Shown piece after piece: positions 18,067 through 28,281 of a DNA stretch of 36,404 nucleotides (the first letter of the stretch is position 1; every line of letters begins with the position of its first letter). The stretch covers positions 1 through 36,404 of the forward strand of contig JAIXPV010000586.1 in the NCBI GenBank assembly GCA_027486105.1, given 5' to 3'. A program made the translations under genes and the position numbers. The notes beneath the pieces are model-generated. The model ran no database searches. It saw only the letters and a list, made by a program, of their open reading frames with translations, and was not told the DNA's origin. This DNA comes from Runella sp. (GTDB lineage Bacteria; Bacteroidota; Bacteroidia; Cytophagales; Spirosomataceae).

Positions 18067-18108
18067 CATAAAATTAAGAACAAACCTGCGTTTGTTCTTA
18101 ATTTTATG
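18067..18108. repeat. Perfect 19-bp inverted repeat with 4-nt loop between recQ and purD
   Basis: cataaaattaagaacaaac (18067-18085) - ctgc - gtttgttcttaattttatg (18090-18108). Confidence 0.95.
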
Positions 18109-18123
18109 GGGTTAGCTTTCCAC

Positions 18124-20364
18124 CTAGTTTGCTACTTCTGACAAGAATTTGATACGCATCAATCGGAGTTCGTCTTCGGTGACGTCTTCTTCCGCCAACT
18201 CATCCATGGCCACTGCAATACTATCTGTTTCGGTTGCCATGAAGTAATCATAAATATCCCGTTGGCGGTCACGGTCCATAATCTGATTGATGTAGTAATC
18301 AAGGTTTAGTTTTGTACCGGAGTAGCAGATGTGCTCAATCTCCTCAATCAACTCGTCCATCCCAAGCCCTTTTGCTTCCGCAATCTCATCCAAATCCACT
18401 TTTCGGTCTATCTGCTGAATAATAAAAATCTTCACTTTAGACTTGTTAGCTGCTGATTTTACAACTACGTCTTTAGCGGTTTCTATCTCATTTTCTTCAA
18501 CGTATTTGGTGATTAAATCAATAAACGGTCTTCCAAATTTCGAAACTTTTCCCATTCCGACCCCATTGATTTGGGCCATTTCTTGGGACGTAGTGGGATA
18601 AGTAGTGGCCATTTCTTCCAACGACGGATCTTGGAAAATCACGTACGGAGGGAGGTTTTTTTCTTTCGCCAACTTCTTACGCAGTGCTTTTAATAAACCT
18701 AAAAGCGCTTCATCGTAGGCATTGCCCCCGCCAGCAGGGGCAAGATCGGTTACATCTTCTTCGTCATTTGCTTTCTGAATCTCACTTTCATCAAACGTAT
18801 GATCTTTGGAAATCGTAATCGGATAAGGGTCTTTGATAAATTTGCGTCCCTTTTCGGTCATTTTTAAGACCCCAAAATTTTCGGAGTCTTTAGACAGAAA
18901 TCCAAAAATCACCAGTTGGCGAATCATCGAACGCCAGAACTCCACACCGTATTCCTCCCCTTCCTCTTCATCTTTAAATTTGCCAGCCCCATACATTTCG
19001 AGCTTGTTGTGCTCATAGCTGGTTACGTAGATGTTGTCGGTTGCGGTAATCAAATCGGCAATGTGGTCTCCATCAAACCGCTCATCGGTTTGGTCAATGG
19101 CTTTAAGGACCAAAACCGCCTCTTCCTGAATCCTGATCCGCTGCGTAGGCTTAACGCAATTGTCGCAAAACCCGCAGTCTTTCTCCATGTACTCCCCAAA
19201 ATAACTCAACAACTGACGGCGGCGGCAGGCGCCGAGGTTGGCGTAGGCCACCATTTCGTTGAGCAAATGGCGGGCATTGTCACGTTCGGTAACGGACTTA
19301 TCTTTGTTGAATTTCTCCAGTTTTTGAATATCGTCGATGCAATAAAACATGACGCAATTTCCTTCCAGACCATCGCGGCCAGCACGTCCTGTCTCTTGAT
19401 AATAGCCTTCCAATGATTTGGGGGCGTCATAGTGAATCACAAACCGCACGTCGGGCTTGTCAATTCCCATTCCAAAAGCAATCGTTGCCACAATCACGTC
19501 GGCTTCTTCATTGAGAAAGGCATCCTGATTGTGCATCCGAGTCGATGAGTCCAACCCTGCGTGATACGGAAGTGCTTTTACATCATTGACATTCAGCAAA
19601 TTGGCAACTTCTTCCACCGTTTTGCGGCTAAGGCAATAGATGATACCCGATTTACCTTTGTTGTTTTTAATGTATTTGATAAGTTGTTTATTAACATCTC
19701 CTAATTTAGGGCGAACTTCGTAGTAGAGGTTTTTACGGTTAAACGATGTTTTAAACATCGCTGCTTCTTCCATCCGTAAGTTTTTGACAATGTCCTGCTG
19801 TACTTTGGGCGTAGCAGTGGCGGTCAAAGCAATAAGCGGCAGCTCAGGGTTGATGTTGTCAATAATTCCTCGGATACGGCGATATTCGGGCCGAAAATCA
19901 TGGCCCCACTCAGAAATACAGTGCGCTTCGTCTACCGCTACAAAAGAAATATTGGCTCTTTGTAGAAAATCAAGGTTCTCCTCTTTGGTCAACGATTCTG
20001 GAGCAATGTATAACAGTTTTAGGGTCCCGTCTAAGGCATCTTTTTTAACTTTATTAATTTCAGCCTTGTTGAGGGTAGAATTCAAAAATTGGGCATTGAT
20101 TCCGAAAGCATTGAGTTGATCCACCTGATTTTTCATCAACGCAATAAGGGGCGAGATAACGATAGCAATACCTTCGGTTGTTATCGCGGGCAGCTGATAG
20201 CACAGGGATTTACCAGCACCAGTAGGCATAATCACAAAGGTATTATTGCCGCCCATGATGCTATTGATGATAGCCTCCTGCTCTCCTCTAAACTGACTGT
20301 AACCAAATATTTCTTTGAGTCGCTCTTTAAGCGTATGCTGTACGCCTGTGTCTACCTGAATCAT
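18124..20364 (-). CDS. recQ: ATP-dependent DNA helicase RecQ
   Basis: Helicase motifs (FVIMPTGAGKSLCYQLPA, AVDEAHCISEWGHDFRPEYR, IALTATATPKVQQDI, YYQETGRAGRDG), Cys4 zinc region, RQC and HRDC-like C-terminus. Confidence 0.97.
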   Translation of the reverse strand: MIQVDTGVQHTLKERLKEIFGYSQFRGEQEAIINSIMGGNNTFVIMPTGAGKSLCYQLPAITTEGIAIVISPLIALMKNQVDQLNAFGINAQFLNSTLNKAEINKVKKDALDGTLKLLYIAPESLTKEENLDFLQRANISFVAVDEAHCISEWGHDFRPEYRRIRGIIDNINPELPLIALTATATPKVQQDIVKNLRMEEAAMFKTSFNRKNLYYEVRPKLGDVNKQLIKYIKNNKGKSGIIYCLSRKTVEEVANLLNVNDVKALPYHAGLDSSTRMHNQDAFLNEEADVIVATIAFGMGIDKPDVRFVIHYDAPKSLEGYYQETGRAGRDGLEGNCVMFYCIDDIQKLEKFNKDKSVTERDNARHLLNEMVAYANLGACRRRQLLSYFGEYMEKDCGFCDNCVKPTQRIRIQEEAVLVLKAIDQTDERFDGDHIADLITATDNIYVTSYEHNKLEMYGAGKFKDEEEGEEYGVEFWRSMIRQLVIFGFLSKDSENFGVLKMTEKGRKFIKDPYPITISKDHTFDESEIQKANDEEDVTDLAPAGGGNAYDEALLGLLKALRKKLAKEKNLPPYVIFQDPSLEEMATTYPTTSQEMAQINGVGMGKVSKFGRPFIDLITKYVEENEIETAKDVVVKSAANKSKVKIFIIQQIDRKVDLDEIAEAKGLGMDELIEEIEHICYSGTKLNLDYYINQIMDRDRQRDIYDYFMATETDSIAVAMDELAEEDVTEDELRLMRIKFLSEVAN

Positions 20365-20561
20365 CCTCGTGACTTATAAATTTTAGTGGCTTTTACTCTC
20401 CTGATTTACAGGGATTTGTATAGCTTTTGTGGTGAGTTGGAATGTAAAAAAATAACGATTATCCAGAGTTATGACAATCCGTTGTAATCGGACCCTGAAC
20501 TCCAGTATCTAAGTTTGAAATTAGTAAAAATTATCAAATTTGACACAACAAATTTTTAGCC

Positions 20562-20584
20562 GTAAAAAAAAACATTTTTTTTAC
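20562..20584. repeat. A-tract/T-tract inverted repeat between DUF4293 gene and recQ
   Basis: GTAAAAAAAA-aca-TTTTTTTTAC; may act as terminator or be a structural A/T tract. Confidence 0.6.
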
Positions 20585-20696
20585 TGAACTACCCAAAATG
20601 ACTAACAACATACTGATACCCAAAACCTTGCAGGATTTTTACTTAGCAAAATAGGGAGAAAATTTGTCTAAAAATATCCATAATACGTAGGTTTAT

Positions 20697-21170
20697 TTAT
20701 CGCATCCGCTCCTGCGAACGAACAAATTTCTCGTCGCGACGTATGAAACGGTTGGCAAGGACGTTGGCCAACATGGCTAATATGAGGGAATAAAAACCAA
20801 GTCCGAAATCGCCATTGGCGGTAGGATCAAAAAGATTTTTGGCTTTTCCAAACACAAAATACATGACCAAACCCATTATAATCGTCATAAGTACGGAGTT
20901 GGCGGCACATAATCCCGACTGAAGCAAACGGTTTTTATATTGAGACAACGCAAAAGCGGCCAATGCTGCCACGAGGGCCCCCAGCAAAGTAAGGTACCAC
21001 ACTGGCGTGATAACCGAGCTAGTGCCTTGCTGGTGGATAAGCCGCAGGGATGTCAAATGAACTGATTGGGTTGTATCTAATGCTGTTTTATCCCAAATAG
21101 GCAGGGAAATCATACCGCCCATTCCTACGGCAACCAAAGCTAAAAAAAGTGATTGAATACGCTGTAACAT
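20697..21170 (-). CDS. DUF4293 family membrane protein
   Basis: MLQRIQSLFLALVAVGMGGMISLPIWDK with four predicted TM segments, typical DUF4293. Confidence 0.85.
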   Translation of the reverse strand: MLQRIQSLFLALVAVGMGGMISLPIWDKTALDTTQSVHLTSLRLIHQQGTSSVITPVWYLTLLGALVAALAAFALSQYKNRLLQSGLCAANSVLMTIIMGLVMYFVFGKAKNLFDPTANGDFGLGFYSLILAMLANVLANRFIRRDEKFVRSQERMR

Positions 21171-21377
21171 AACTTGTTAGTAGTTATTCTTATTTGTTTT
21201 TAATGATTTAGTAACTAATAAAGGATGGCAAAGGTAATCAATTGACTATAATTTTGATACACCCGCGAGAGGGAAGATTTCAAACCCACTTACCAACGCA
21301 AACGTTAGACTACAGCACATCATTTTGATAGATAAACTTTATTTTTACGAAAAAATCAGCATTTAAAAGAATCAAGT

Positions 21378-22919
21378 ATGCTTTCAAAAACCTTCGGCAG
21401 TGCAGTGTATGGCGTCAATGCCACTATCATTACCATTGAAGTAACAGTAGGTCAGGGAATGCGTTTTTTTATGGTGGGATTGCCCGACAGTGCCGTAAAA
21501 GAAAGTGAACAGCGGGTGGAAGCATCGCTGAAATACTTTAATTACCGCATGCCTCGCCAAAAAGTGGTGGTTAATCTGGCGCCAGCCGATATTCGGAAAG
21601 AAGGCTCAGCGTATGATCTGCCCATCGCACTGTGTGTACTTCAGGCCTCCGACCAATTGGTCACCCACAAAAATCTGGAAGACTACATCATCATGGGAGA
21701 ACTTTCACTTGATGGCAACCTCCGCCCCATCAAGGGGGTATTGCCCATTGCCATCGAAGCCCGTAAATTAGGATATAAAGGGTTCATTCTTCCCGCTGCC
21801 AACGCCCACGAGGCGGCGATTGTCAATAACCTAGACGTGATTCCCGTCGAAAACCTCAAAGATGCCATCGAGTTTTTTGAAGGCACGCAAGACATTACAC
21901 CCATAACCATTGATACCAGGGATATTTTCAATAGCACCCTCAACGAGTATGATGCTGATTTTGAACATGTTCAGGGACAGGAGAACATCAAACGCGCACT
22001 CGAAATTTCGGCCGCGGGTGGGCACAATGCCATTATGATTGGCCCTCCAGGCTCTGGAAAAACGATGTTGGCGAAGCGCATTCCGTCCATTTTGCCACCT
22101 TTAACGCTTCACGAAGCCCTCGAAACGACCAAAATACATTCCGTTGCGGGCAAATTGGGCACCAAAGCCGCGCTTATTTCACGGCGGCCGTTTCGGGCAC
22201 CCCACCATACCGTAAGTGATGCCGCCTTGGTAGGCGGGGGGTCGTTTCCCCAACCAGGCGAAATCTCCTTGGCACATAACGGGGTGCTATTTCTGGATGA
22301 ACTTCCCGAATTTAAACGTACCGTTTTGGAAGTAATGCGGCAACCGCTCGAAGAACGCCGCGTAACCATTTCTCGCACCAAATGGGCCATTGAGTTTCCC
22401 GCTAATTTTATGCTCATTGCGAGCATGAACCCTTGCCCTTGTGGTTATTATAACCATCCTGAAAAAGAATGTGTCTGCCCACCAGGGGCGGTGCAGCGCT
22501 ATCTGAACAAAATCAGCGGCCCGCTCCTCGACAGGATTGATTTGCACGTTGAAGTCACGCCCGTTTCGTTTGACCAAATTGCCTCTACCCGCAAATCTGA
22601 AAACAGCGCCGCCATCCGCGAGCGCGTCATCAAGGCCCGCCAAATTCAAACCGAGCGCTTTAAAGAAAATACAGGTATTTACTGCAATGCTATGATGCCA
22701 TCGCAAATGGTAAAAGAAATCTGTGACATAAATCCTGCGGGCAAGGTCTTGCTCAAAACCGCCATGGAACGCCTCGGGCTTTCGGCGCGGGCGTACGACC
22801 GTATACTGAAAGTATCACGCACCATTGCGGACTTAGCCGCCAGTCCCGACATCAAAATTGAACATTTAGCCGAAGCCATTCAGTACCGAAGTTTGGACCG
22901 GGAAAGTTGGGCGGGGTAG
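21378..22919 (+). CDS. YifB family Mg-chelatase-like AAA ATPase (ComM-like)
   Basis: [32 protein letters not shown], Walker [14 protein letters not shown], Walker [21 protein letters not shown]. Confidence 0.96.
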   Translation: MLSKTFGSAVYGVNATIITIEVTVGQGMRFFMVGLPDSAVKESEQRVEASLKYFNYRMPRQKVVVNLAPADIRKEGSAYDLPIALCVLQASDQLVTHKNLEDYIIMGELSLDGNLRPIKGVLPIAIEARKLGYKGFILPAANAHEAAIVNNLDVIPVENLKDAIEFFEGTQDITPITIDTRDIFNSTLNEYDADFEHVQGQENIKRALEISAAGGHNAIMIGPPGSGKTMLAKRIPSILPPLTLHEALETTKIHSVAGKLGTKAALISRRPFRAPHHTVSDAALVGGGSFPQPGEISLAHNGVLFLDELPEFKRTVLEVMRQPLEERRVTISRTKWAIEFPANFMLIASMNPCPCGYYNHPEKECVCPPGAVQRYLNKISGPLLDRIDLHVEVTPVSFDQIASTRKSENSAAIRERVIKARQIQTERFKENTGIYCNAMMPSQMVKEICDINPAGKVLLKTAMERLGLSARAYDRILKVSRTIADLAASPDIKIEHLAEAIQYRSLDRESWAG

Positions 22920-22955
22920 AGCTATATTTATTTTAATGGTTAAATTTGCACTACT

Positions 22956-24653
22956 ATGTCAAAAATATTCTTCGAACAATCAAGACCTACATTTTCGGAA
23001 ATTATAGGTAACGGAAAAACCTTTGAAGTTCCTAATTATCAACGAAATTATAGTTGGCACTATGATGAGTGGGAGGATTTGTGGTTAGATATTGAAGAGC
23101 TCAACTCAGACGACAATCATTACATGGGTTATGTTGTTCTTAAGCGTACGCCCAATCCTAAACATTATGAAATAATTGACGGACAACAACGAATTACAAC
23201 GCTAAGTATTATTTGTCTGGCATGTATTAGTCTGTTACAAGATTGGATAAACGACAATATTGAGGCTGAAGACAATCGAAAAAGATTAGAATTAATACGA
23301 ACAGGTTATATCGGCTTTTTGGAAGGGCGTACGCTGGTTACTAAAGCAAAGCTAAGGTTGAATCGGATAAATGAATACTTTTTCAGAAGCTACTTAGTTC
23401 AGTTGCGTAAACCCAGCAATATAAGCAGCGAAAAACCTTCCGTTCAAAAATTATACAAAGCTTTTACTTATTTTAAAAAAAAGGTAGAAGAAAAGTTTGA
23501 ATCAAATAAATCTGGCGCGGCTTTGTTTGATTTTGTAGACGGTAATTTAGGTAGTAATTTATTCTTCACACTTATTGAAGTAGGTGATGATACAAATGCT
23601 TACAAAATTTTTGAAACTCTTAATGCACGAGGGGTAAAACTGTCGGCTTCTGATTTACTGAAAAATTATTTATTTTCTCTAATCTTATCTGATTCACCTG
23701 CATTGGTAGAAGATTTAGATATGAAATGGGACGCCATAAACGACATTCTGGGAAATACAGAAGTTACTACCTATTTACGCCATTATTGGAATGCTCGCCA
23801 AAATAAAATCGAACGAAAATCCACCTTATTCAAAGCGTTAAAAAGAAAAGTGGCTAAGCAACAGGAAGCATTGGACTTATTAAACAGCTTGGAAGAAAAT
23901 GTTAGTGTATATGCAGCGTTAAGTGATGAAAATAATGCATTGTGGTCGGATGATGAGAGAAAATCCATTAAAGAGCTGAATTTATTTGACGTAACTCAGT
24001 GCTACTCTTTATTGCTTGTCGCGAAAGAGAAGTTAGCACCTAGCGAATTTGTAAAGCTACTTAAGGATATAGTTGTCATAAGTTTTAGGTATAACATCAT
24101 AGGCGGACAAAATCCTAATGAGTTGGAAAGAGTATATAACGACGCTGCCAACAAAGTGTTCAGGGGAGAACTAACAGCCGCAAAGGCAATTTTTAAATCA
24201 TTGGAAAGCGTATATATAGCGGATACAAATTTCAAAAATGACTTTGCTACAAAATCAATTAATACAAATAAAGCAAATCAACTCGTTAAGTATATCCTCT
24301 CAAAACTCGAAAGACAATACGGAGGAAACGAAATAGATTTAAACGATAAGTCGGTAACGATTGAACATATTCTACCCGAAAAGCCAACGGATGAGTGGAT
24401 TGAGGCGTTCCACAACACAGATACTTCCCAATATATCTACCGAATCGGAAATTTAACATTATTAAAAACCAATACTAATAATACTGTTGGAAGAAAACTC
24501 TTTGCAGTTAAATACCCTGAATACAAAAAAAGTGATTTTAAATTAAACAATTCACATCTTGAGTACGATAAATGGGATGCAAGTACAATAAGCAGCAGGC
24601 AAAGAGACATGGCTACAAAAGCTATCTCCATTTGGAAAATAAATTATTTGTAG
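22956..24653 (+). CDS. DUF262 + DUF1524 protein (GmrSD-like, putative restriction/defence nuclease)
   Basis: N-terminal DUF262 motifs (FEVPNYQRNYSW, IIDGQQRITTLSI) and C-terminal DUF1524 HNH-like motif (TIEHILPEKPTDEW...YRIGNLTLLKTNTNNTVGRKLFAVK). Confidence 0.9.
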   Translation: MSKIFFEQSRPTFSEIIGNGKTFEVPNYQRNYSWHYDEWEDLWLDIEELNSDDNHYMGYVVLKRTPNPKHYEIIDGQQRITTLSIICLACISLLQDWINDNIEAEDNRKRLELIRTGYIGFLEGRTLVTKAKLRLNRINEYFFRSYLVQLRKPSNISSEKPSVQKLYKAFTYFKKKVEEKFESNKSGAALFDFVDGNLGSNLFFTLIEVGDDTNAYKIFETLNARGVKLSASDLLKNYLFSLILSDSPALVEDLDMKWDAINDILGNTEVTTYLRHYWNARQNKIERKSTLFKALKRKVAKQQEALDLLNSLEENVSVYAALSDENNALWSDDERKSIKELNLFDVTQCYSLLLVAKEKLAPSEFVKLLKDIVVISFRYNIIGGQNPNELERVYNDAANKVFRGELTAAKAIFKSLESVYIADTNFKNDFATKSINTNKANQLVKYILSKLERQYGGNEIDLNDKSVTIEHILPEKPTDEWIEAFHNTDTSQYIYRIGNLTLLKTNTNNTVGRKLFAVKYPEYKKSDFKLNNSHLEYDKWDASTISSRQRDMATKAISIWKINYL

Positions 24654-24665
24654 CCATTTATCTCT

Positions 24666-26036
24666 TTACGTCACATCCCTATATAACTCCTCTACAACCC
24701 TACGGCCCGACTCAATCGCACCGTGAACTGTGCCGCTGTGGCCGCCGTAGTGCGTAGCTTCGCCCGCAAAATAAACTTTGCGCTGTACAGGCAACGACAG
24801 CGTTTGGCGGGTTAGGAGTCCGCCGCCACCCACGATGGGGTATGAATAAGCGCCCTTAATAAACGGGGCTTTACCCCAATCCATGAGACGGGCATTGGTA
24901 AGGGCACCAGAGGCAACACCTTTTCCATAAATCACATCTAACTCTTTGATGATACTTTGAATCGCCGCCGCGCTCGATTGCGCACTGAGGGCTTCGGCTC
25001 TTTCACCCATCGTCAAACCCGTCAAAACAAAGGATTTTGTGCTGCGCCCGTTTGAACTTACCCGATATTCGGGCACTGCGCCAGAAGTATACACTGAATC
25101 GGTGGCAGCATCCCAAAAACGTTGATTAAACTCCAATATTACTTTAATTCCCGCCCCCATACCAATACTCCTAATAGAAGCAATCTTAGATTCTGGAAGC
25201 GCGGGAGTAAACTGTAAATCAGTGCTTTGTAATACAGCAAGCGGCACCGTTATAATCACTTTGTCTACATAACGCCGCTGGGCTTGGGCATCTTCCAACA
25301 TGATGCGTTCGTTGGTATAATCAATACGCTTGATTTGCGTATTAAGTACAACTCTTGGCAGTATGTTTTTGAATTTTTCTTCTAAAACCGAAGTTAACGA
25401 GCGGTTTGCGAGCAAAAACTCTCCCTCTCCCGCAGACCAAGCTTGGCGCTCCTCCGTCGTACCCAAAACACTCAGGCGGTTGGCCGACGTACCGTGGGCA
25501 TTGGCCACCAAAGCATCGGCGATGTGCCGCACTCCTGTCGCTAATTTGGCCGATTCCATGTATTGAAGCAAGGTAGTGTCGGCGCCCGAATAATTCATAG
25601 CCTGTTGAGCCAAAGACACGGCGGCTTTGAAATCGGCGTTATTGCCCCATTGGGTTTCGGAAAGAACTTGATTACCAATTTGATAGAAATCTATCGAGGT
25701 GTTGGGCACAAAAGAAGCACCCGATTCTTTGACCCAATCGTACCACAGCGAGCGGTTTCCTTGAATTTTTTCGGCACCCAGTTCAATATCGAAATCTGTA
25801 AAACCTTTCAGCGAACGAATTCGTCCGCCAATCTGGTCAGCCGCTTCATAAATGGTATAATTTGCTTTCTTTTCTGCCAACAAATAGCCAGCATACAGCC
25901 CCGCCGCCCCCGCTCCGATAATAGCAATCTGTCCTTTGTACTCTCGCTCCGCATAGGGATCTTCTTCTTTACAACTGCCAAAGGCAATGGCTCCAGTGGT
26001 AAGGACGGTATTTTTGATAAAATCGCGACGTTGCAT
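24666..26036 (-). CDS. FAD-dependent amine oxidase (flavin monoamine oxidase family), Tat/lipoprotein signal
   Basis: RRDFIKN Tat-like motif, GSC lipobox, IAIIGAGAAGLYAGYLLAEKKANYTIYEAADQIGGRI Rossmann motif, YFAGEATHYGGHSGTVHGAIESGRR. Confidence 0.93.
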   Translation of the reverse strand: MQRRDFIKNTVLTTGAIAFGSCKEEDPYAEREYKGQIAIIGAGAAGLYAGYLLAEKKANYTIYEAADQIGGRIRSLKGFTDFDIELGAEKIQGNRSLWYDWVKESGASFVPNTSIDFYQIGNQVLSETQWGNNADFKAAVSLAQQAMNYSGADTTLLQYMESAKLATGVRHIADALVANAHGTSANRLSVLGTTEERQAWSAGEGEFLLANRSLTSVLEEKFKNILPRVVLNTQIKRIDYTNERIMLEDAQAQRRYVDKVIITVPLAVLQSTDLQFTPALPESKIASIRSIGMGAGIKVILEFNQRFWDAATDSVYTSGAVPEYRVSSNGRSTKSFVLTGLTMGERAEALSAQSSAAAIQSIIKELDVIYGKGVASGALTNARLMDWGKAPFIKGAYSYPIVGGGGLLTRQTLSLPVQRKVYFAGEATHYGGHSGTVHGAIESGRRVVEELYRDVT

Positions 26037-26114
26037 AGTGGTGAGTTAATGAGGATTCAGTGGTGCTTTTTCTTACGTTTGAAAGTTCTCGTTCTCTATT
26101 TTTCAATGGCACAT

Positions 26115-26603
26115 TTAGTCAAAAACGCTTACTTGGCTATCATCCGTACATTGGTTAAGCAATTCTTGGTTGGTCTTGTGTAAAACGGGGTGTACAAAAT
26201 CAGGGGCGATTTCGACCAAGGGCACCAATGTAAAACGACGTTGGTGCAATCTGGGATGAGGTAAATGTAGGTTTTCCGTATCCAAAACCAGGTCAGAATA
26301 ATAAAGCATATCAATGTCAATCACTCTAGCCCCCCACCGTAAACGCCGTTCGCGACCCAGCTGTTTTTCAATTTCAAGCGTTCGACTCAGCAATTCTTCA
26401 GGCGTCAACATCGTTTCAATGCTAATTACCTGATTCAAAAAAGCGGGTTGGTCGGTCACTCCCCACGGAGCCGTTTCGTACAAATGCGACTGCGATATAA
26501 CTGGTGCAATACGTTCCGAAATCAAGTCCGTTGCTTTCGCTAAGGTGGCTTCTCGCTCGCCCAAGTTTGCCCCTAACAATAAAAAAACTGATGGTTGATT
26601 CAT
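26115..26603 (-). CDS. folK: 2-amino-4-hydroxy-6-hydroxymethyldihydropteridine diphosphokinase
   Basis: VFLLLGANLGEREATL, LYETAPWGVTDQPAFLNQVI, GRERRLRWGARVIDIDMLYY, LPHPRLHQRRFTLVPLVEIAP. Confidence 0.96.
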   Translation of the reverse strand: MNQPSVFLLLGANLGEREATLAKATDLISERIAPVISQSHLYETAPWGVTDQPAFLNQVISIETMLTPEELLSRTLEIEKQLGRERRLRWGARVIDIDMLYYSDLVLDTENLHLPHPRLHQRRFTLVPLVEIAPDFVHPVLHKTNQELLNQCTDDSQVSVFD

Positions 26604-26686
26604 GCCGTAAAGGTAGGAAAACAAAAATAATGAAAAGAAACGGCCGCCTTCTGTCTTTCAATAAAAATTGCTAACGCTTCACGAAC

Positions 26687-27592
26687 ATGAACATTATTAC
26701 TAAAATAAAGGTAACGGTATTTGGTATTTTGTCGGCGCTGACCTGCCTTGCACAGCAAGAAATCGCACTTTACCCAAGCACCGTGCCCAACGCAAAAGAC
26801 GTTGTAAATGAAGAAGTCAGAACGACTTCAAACGTCGTATCCAAAGTTTCTCAACCTACCCTCACGGTGTTTTTACCTCCAAAAGGCAAAGCTACAGGTG
26901 CAGCCGTAATCATCTGCCCAGGAGGCGGTTATGGCGTTTTGGTCATCACAAGAGAAGGCTACGATGTGGCCGAGGCTTTTACCAAGCAGGGCATCGCGGC
27001 ATTTGTGTTAAAATACCGACTGCCAAGCGACAAGACCATGATTGACCCTTCCATCGGCCCACTGCAAGATGCGCAGCAGGCCATCAAAACCATTCGCCAA
27101 CGCGCCGTTGAATGGAACATCGACCCCAAGAAAATCGGCATCATGGGCTTTTCCGCAGGCGGGCATTTGGCCGCCACAGCAGGAACGCATTTTGAGAAAC
27201 CCGTCCTTCCCACAACCGACAGCATCAGCGTCCGACCCGATTTTATGATTTTGGTATACCCCGTCATAAGTTTCATGGAAGGTATTGGACACAGAGGTTC
27301 GGGAATGAACCTTCTGGGCAAAAACGCTTCTTCCGAGCAAATCAAGCTTTTTTCCAACGAACTTCAGGTAACTTCTTCAACACCACCCGCTTTCATCACC
27401 CACTCAAGCGACGACACCGTGGTGCCCGTTTCCAACAGTCTGCTATTTTACGAAGCCCTCCAAAAAAACAGCATTGCAAGCGAGCTGCACATTTATTCAA
27501 AAGGGGAACATGGCTACTTAAAAGTTCCTGCCTTTGATGAGTGGTTTGGCCGTTGTCTGCACTGGATGACCACGGCGGGTTTTGTAAAGTAG
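26687..27592 (+). CDS. Alpha/beta hydrolase (esterase/acetylxylan-esterase-like, exported)
   Basis: AAVIICPGGGYGVLVITREGYDVAEAF, GFSAGGHLAATAGTH nucleophile motif, HSSDDTVVP, EHGY. Confidence 0.92.
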   Translation: MNIITKIKVTVFGILSALTCLAQQEIALYPSTVPNAKDVVNEEVRTTSNVVSKVSQPTLTVFLPPKGKATGAAVIICPGGGYGVLVITREGYDVAEAFTKQGIAAFVLKYRLPSDKTMIDPSIGPLQDAQQAIKTIRQRAVEWNIDPKKIGIMGFSAGGHLAATAGTHFEKPVLPTTDSISVRPDFMILVYPVISFMEGIGHRGSGMNLLGKNASSEQIKLFSNELQVTSSTPPAFITHSSDDTVVPVSNSLLFYEALQKNSIASELHIYSKGEHGYLKVPAFDEWFGRCLHWMTTAGFVK

Positions 27593-27715
27593 GAGGTATG
27601 AGGCTGGAAATAGGAGATAGGAAGTAAGAAATATGAACCCATTATTACTCTCTGCCTCTTATTTTCTACTTCTGACCTCCTACTTCTTATTTCATCTTTC
27701 TTCCCTCCCCTTTCC
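27590..27715. repeat. Inverted pair of purine/pyrimidine-rich 'tacttctta/tattt' intergenic repeats
   Basis: Left arm (~27590-27640) read on the minus strand gives SYFLLPISYFQPHTSYF; right arm (~27645-27700) read on the plus strand gives SYFLLLTSYFLF: the same short repeat family in opposite orientation. Confidence 0.6.
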
Positions 27716-27762
27716 AACCTTTTCCTTCCGTTGGCTGCTCTTTGAGATTGAAAGCCAAATTC

Positions 27763-28281
27763 ATGACCGAAAAAGAACTGATTCAACGCTGTCTTTCCGA
27801 CGACCGTGCCGCCCAACGTCTTCTGTACGACCGTTATAAATCGGCCATGTACACGTTGGCCTACCGCATCACGGGCGATTTTGACGAAGCCAACAGTGCC
27901 TTGCAGGACACGTTTTTGTCGGTGTTTCGCAACTTGGCCCAATATCGCGGCGAGGCTACGCTAGGCGCTTGGATTAAGTCGATTTTGGTTCGAAAGGCGT
28001 ATCACAATGCCCAAATAAAACGGCAATATATTTTGATGGATGAAATCCCGACCGACACCACAACCATCGACTGGGGAAACGACTCTATTGAGGCCGCGCA
28101 TTTAGAAAAAGCCATTTTGAACCTGCCCGAAGGCACGCGAACCGTATTTGTATTGACCGAAATCGAAGGCTATACCCACCGCGAAGTAGCCGAAATGCTG
28201 GGCGTGTCGGAGGGAACCTCTAAGTCGCAATTGTTTTACGCAAAAAAACGGTTGAGAGAAATGTTGAAGAATACACCGTAA
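27763..28281 (+). CDS. RNA polymerase ECF-type sigma factor
   Basis: MTEKELIQRCLSDDRAAQRLLYDRYKSAMYTLAYRITGDFDEANSALQDTFLSVFRNL (sigma-70 r2) and LPEGTRTVFVLTEIEGYTHREVAEMLGVSEGTSKSQLFYAKKRLREML (r4). Confidence 0.95.
   Translation: MTEKELIQRCLSDDRAAQRLLYDRYKSAMYTLAYRITGDFDEANSALQDTFLSVFRNLAQYRGEATLGAWIKSILVRKAYHNAQIKRQYILMDEIPTDTTTIDWGNDSIEAAHLEKAILNLPEGTRTVFVLTEIEGYTHREVAEMLGVSEGTSKSQLFYAKKRLREMLKNTP

Noticed and set aside
18022-18069. Upstream ATG for purD (MNTQHRTRSDPFYIIK)
   Set aside because: Lies partly in the recQ-purD hairpin arm; conserved PurD start is MNILILGSGGREHAF at 18021.
20562-20584. A8/T8 palindrome as an important regulatory site
   Set aside because: Homopolymer tracts commonly occur in AT-rich intergenic DNA; at most a weak terminator.
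27633-27839. Plus-strand ORF MNPLLLSASYFLLLTSYFLFHLSS...
   Set aside because: Translation of low-complexity intergenic repeat running into the sigma gene out of frame.
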